NCBI GenBank assembly: GCA_021786915.1
Contig: JAJYMP010000065.1
Location: 1-5,238, forward strand
Direction: 5' to 3'
Length of the DNA stretch: 5,238 nucleotides
DNA from: Chloroflexota bacterium
Lineage (GTDB): Bacteria > Chloroflexota > Limnocylindria > Limnocylindrales > CSP1-4
Shown here: piece by piece, positions 4,477 to 5,238 of the stretch
How the letters are laid out: every line of letters begins with the position of its first letter
Position numbering within the stretch: the first letter of the stretch is position 1
Program-made: the position numbers and the translations under genes
Notes under the pieces: model-generated
What the model was told of the DNA's origin: nothing
Databases searched by the model: none
What the model saw: only the letters and a program-made list of their open reading frames with translations

Positions 4477-5238
4477 AGCCCGAGCGCCTTCTGGCCCATC
4501 TGGAAGGCCGTGTAGGCGAGCACCACGACGAACAGCCAGCGCAGGAGGCGCACGTCGATGCGGTGCGCGACCCTGGTGCCGACCATCGCCCCCGCGAACA
4601 CCCCGAGCGCGGTGGGCCCGGCGACGAACGGGTCGAGCTGGCCGCGGAGCAGGTAGATCACCGCGGACGACGTCGCGGTGATGCCGATCATCATGTTGCT
4701 GGTCGCCGTGGCCACCTTGAGCGGCACGCCCATGAGCAGGTGCATCGTGGGCACCTTGACGATCCCGCCGCCGACGCCCAGGAGCGCGGACACGAGCCCG
4801 GCGAACAGCGAGCCCGCCATGCCCAGGGGCAGGCTGTGGGCGCGGTAGCCCGGCCCCGAGAGCGTGTCGACGAAGGCCGGGCTGGCGGGCTCGGGCACAT
4901 CGGCTGCGATGGCGGGCGCGGCGATGGCGGGCGCGGCGTCGGAGCGGCGAACCATCGACACCAACACCCAGATCAGGAGCGCGGCGAACAGCCCGGCCAG
5001 CATCTGCTCGGACAGCAGGAACGCGACCAGCCCGCCGACGAGGGCGCCGGACGCCGAGAACAGCTCGAGCACCATGCCGAGGCGCAGGTTCGCGACGTGC
5101 CGCTCGAGGTACACGCCCGCCGACGCGCTGGAGGTGACGATCACCGACACCAGCGACACGGCCACCGCCTCGCGGAGCGGCAACCCGAAGCCGAGCGTCA
5201 GCAGGGGCACGATCAGGATGCCCCCGCCGAGGCCCAGC
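4473..5238 (-). CDS. TauE/SafE family anion permease, 5' partial
   Basis: A membrane permease of the TauE/SafE family, whose studied members export sulfite, sulfoacetate or related organosulfur anions. The two half-repeats both show the hallmark: GLGGGILIVPLLTLG starting at the right edge (codons from 5234) and GVGGGIVKVP in the second half (4778-4749), each followed by an A-V/T-A-T/S-type helix (REAVAVSLVSV; KVATATSNMMIG). The frame continues off the window, and the first in-window GTG (5210-5208) is the conserved Val of ILIVP, not a start. The 254 visible residues are near family length (about 250-270), so only about one helix (roughly 20 residues) should be missing. The halves are joined by an Ala/Pro-rich linker (about visible residues 100-136) containing a duplicated APAIA. 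It is the first visible gene of the operon with DUF1634 and the CaCA antiporter. The substrate cannot be read from sequence. Confidence 0.92.
   Translation of the reverse strand, partial: LGLGGGILIVPLLTLGFGLPLREAVAVSLVSVIVTSSASAGVYLERHVANLRLGMVLELFSASGALVGGLVAFLLSEQMLAGLFAALLIWVLVSMVRRSDAAPAIAAPAIAADVPEPASPAFVDTLSGPGYRAHSLPLGMAGSLFAGLVSALLGVGGGIVKVPTMHLLMGVPLKVATATSNMMIGITATSSAVIYLLRGQLDPFVAGPTALGVFAGAMVGTRVAHRIDVRLLRWLFVVVLAYTAFQMGQKALGL
4906..4935 (-). repeat. Perfect 15-bp tandem duplication in the permease linker
   Basis: The unit gcgatggcgggcgcg at 4906-4920 is repeated exactly at 4921-4935. In protein it doubles the five residues APAIA within the loop joining the two halves of the TauE/SafE permease. 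Being in frame and in a loop it should be tolerated. It may be a recent slippage event. Confidence 0.85.

Noticed and set aside
3805..4515. A 236-codon + strand open frame opposite the antiporter and DUF1634 genes
   Set aside because: It crosses the junction of two coupled genes on the other strand and its translation is low-complexity and charged. It is a shadow of GC-rich coding sequence.

Overview
The window looks like part of the chromosome of a very GC-rich bacterium (roughly 70% G+C by eye, third codon positions almost all G or C, several GTG starts). An LCP-family cell-wall enzyme with LytR_C-type tails and the sequence style of the branched-chain aminotransferase fit a deep-branching Actinomycetota (Thermoleophilia-like) or a high-GC Chloroflexota. 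This placement is an inference and cannot be settled from the window. I see no phage, transposase, CRISPR, tRNA or rRNA sequence.

Layout, left to right. (1) A LytR-CpsA-Psr (LCP) protein on the + strand covers 1-1619. Its reading frame is open to the left edge and encodes a further hydrophobic helix before the first GTG, so the true start lies outside the window. (2) A short convergent gap (1620-1722) holds GC-rich hairpins, including a 9-bp-arm inverted repeat that straddles the stop codon of the next gene. (3) A branched-chain amino acid aminotransferase (ilvE-type, 318 aa) lies on the - strand at 1723-2679, with a good Shine-Dalgarno and a candidate promoter. (4) A 335-nt gene-free stretch (2680-3014) contains repeated, hairpin-forming GC-rich sequence. 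(5) A tight three-gene - strand operon encodes membrane proteins only. It reads from a TauE/SafE-family permease (running off the right edge, 4473-5238), through a DUF1634 protein (4078-4476, overlapping by 4 nt), to a divergent CaCA-superfamily cation antiporter (3015-4076, 1 nt after the DUF1634 stop).

How the genes work together. TauE/SafE plus DUF1634 is a recurrent pair, and the overlap implies coupled translation. The addition of a CaCA-like antiporter makes a compact membrane-transport operon. That antiporter keeps the acidic Glu of both alpha repeats but has lost the GSN-type ligand motifs of both, so its substrate is uncertain. The aminotransferase (last step of Leu/Ile/Val synthesis, first step of breakdown) is separated by the repeat-rich spacer and probably has its own promoter. 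The LCP protein probably attaches anionic glycopolymers to peptidoglycan and is transcribed independently toward the others.

Nothing here is clearly a new system. The points most worth a second look are the altered CaCA ligand motifs in the TauE-DUF1634 operon, the repeat cluster upstream of ilvE, and the stop-codon-spanning hairpin.
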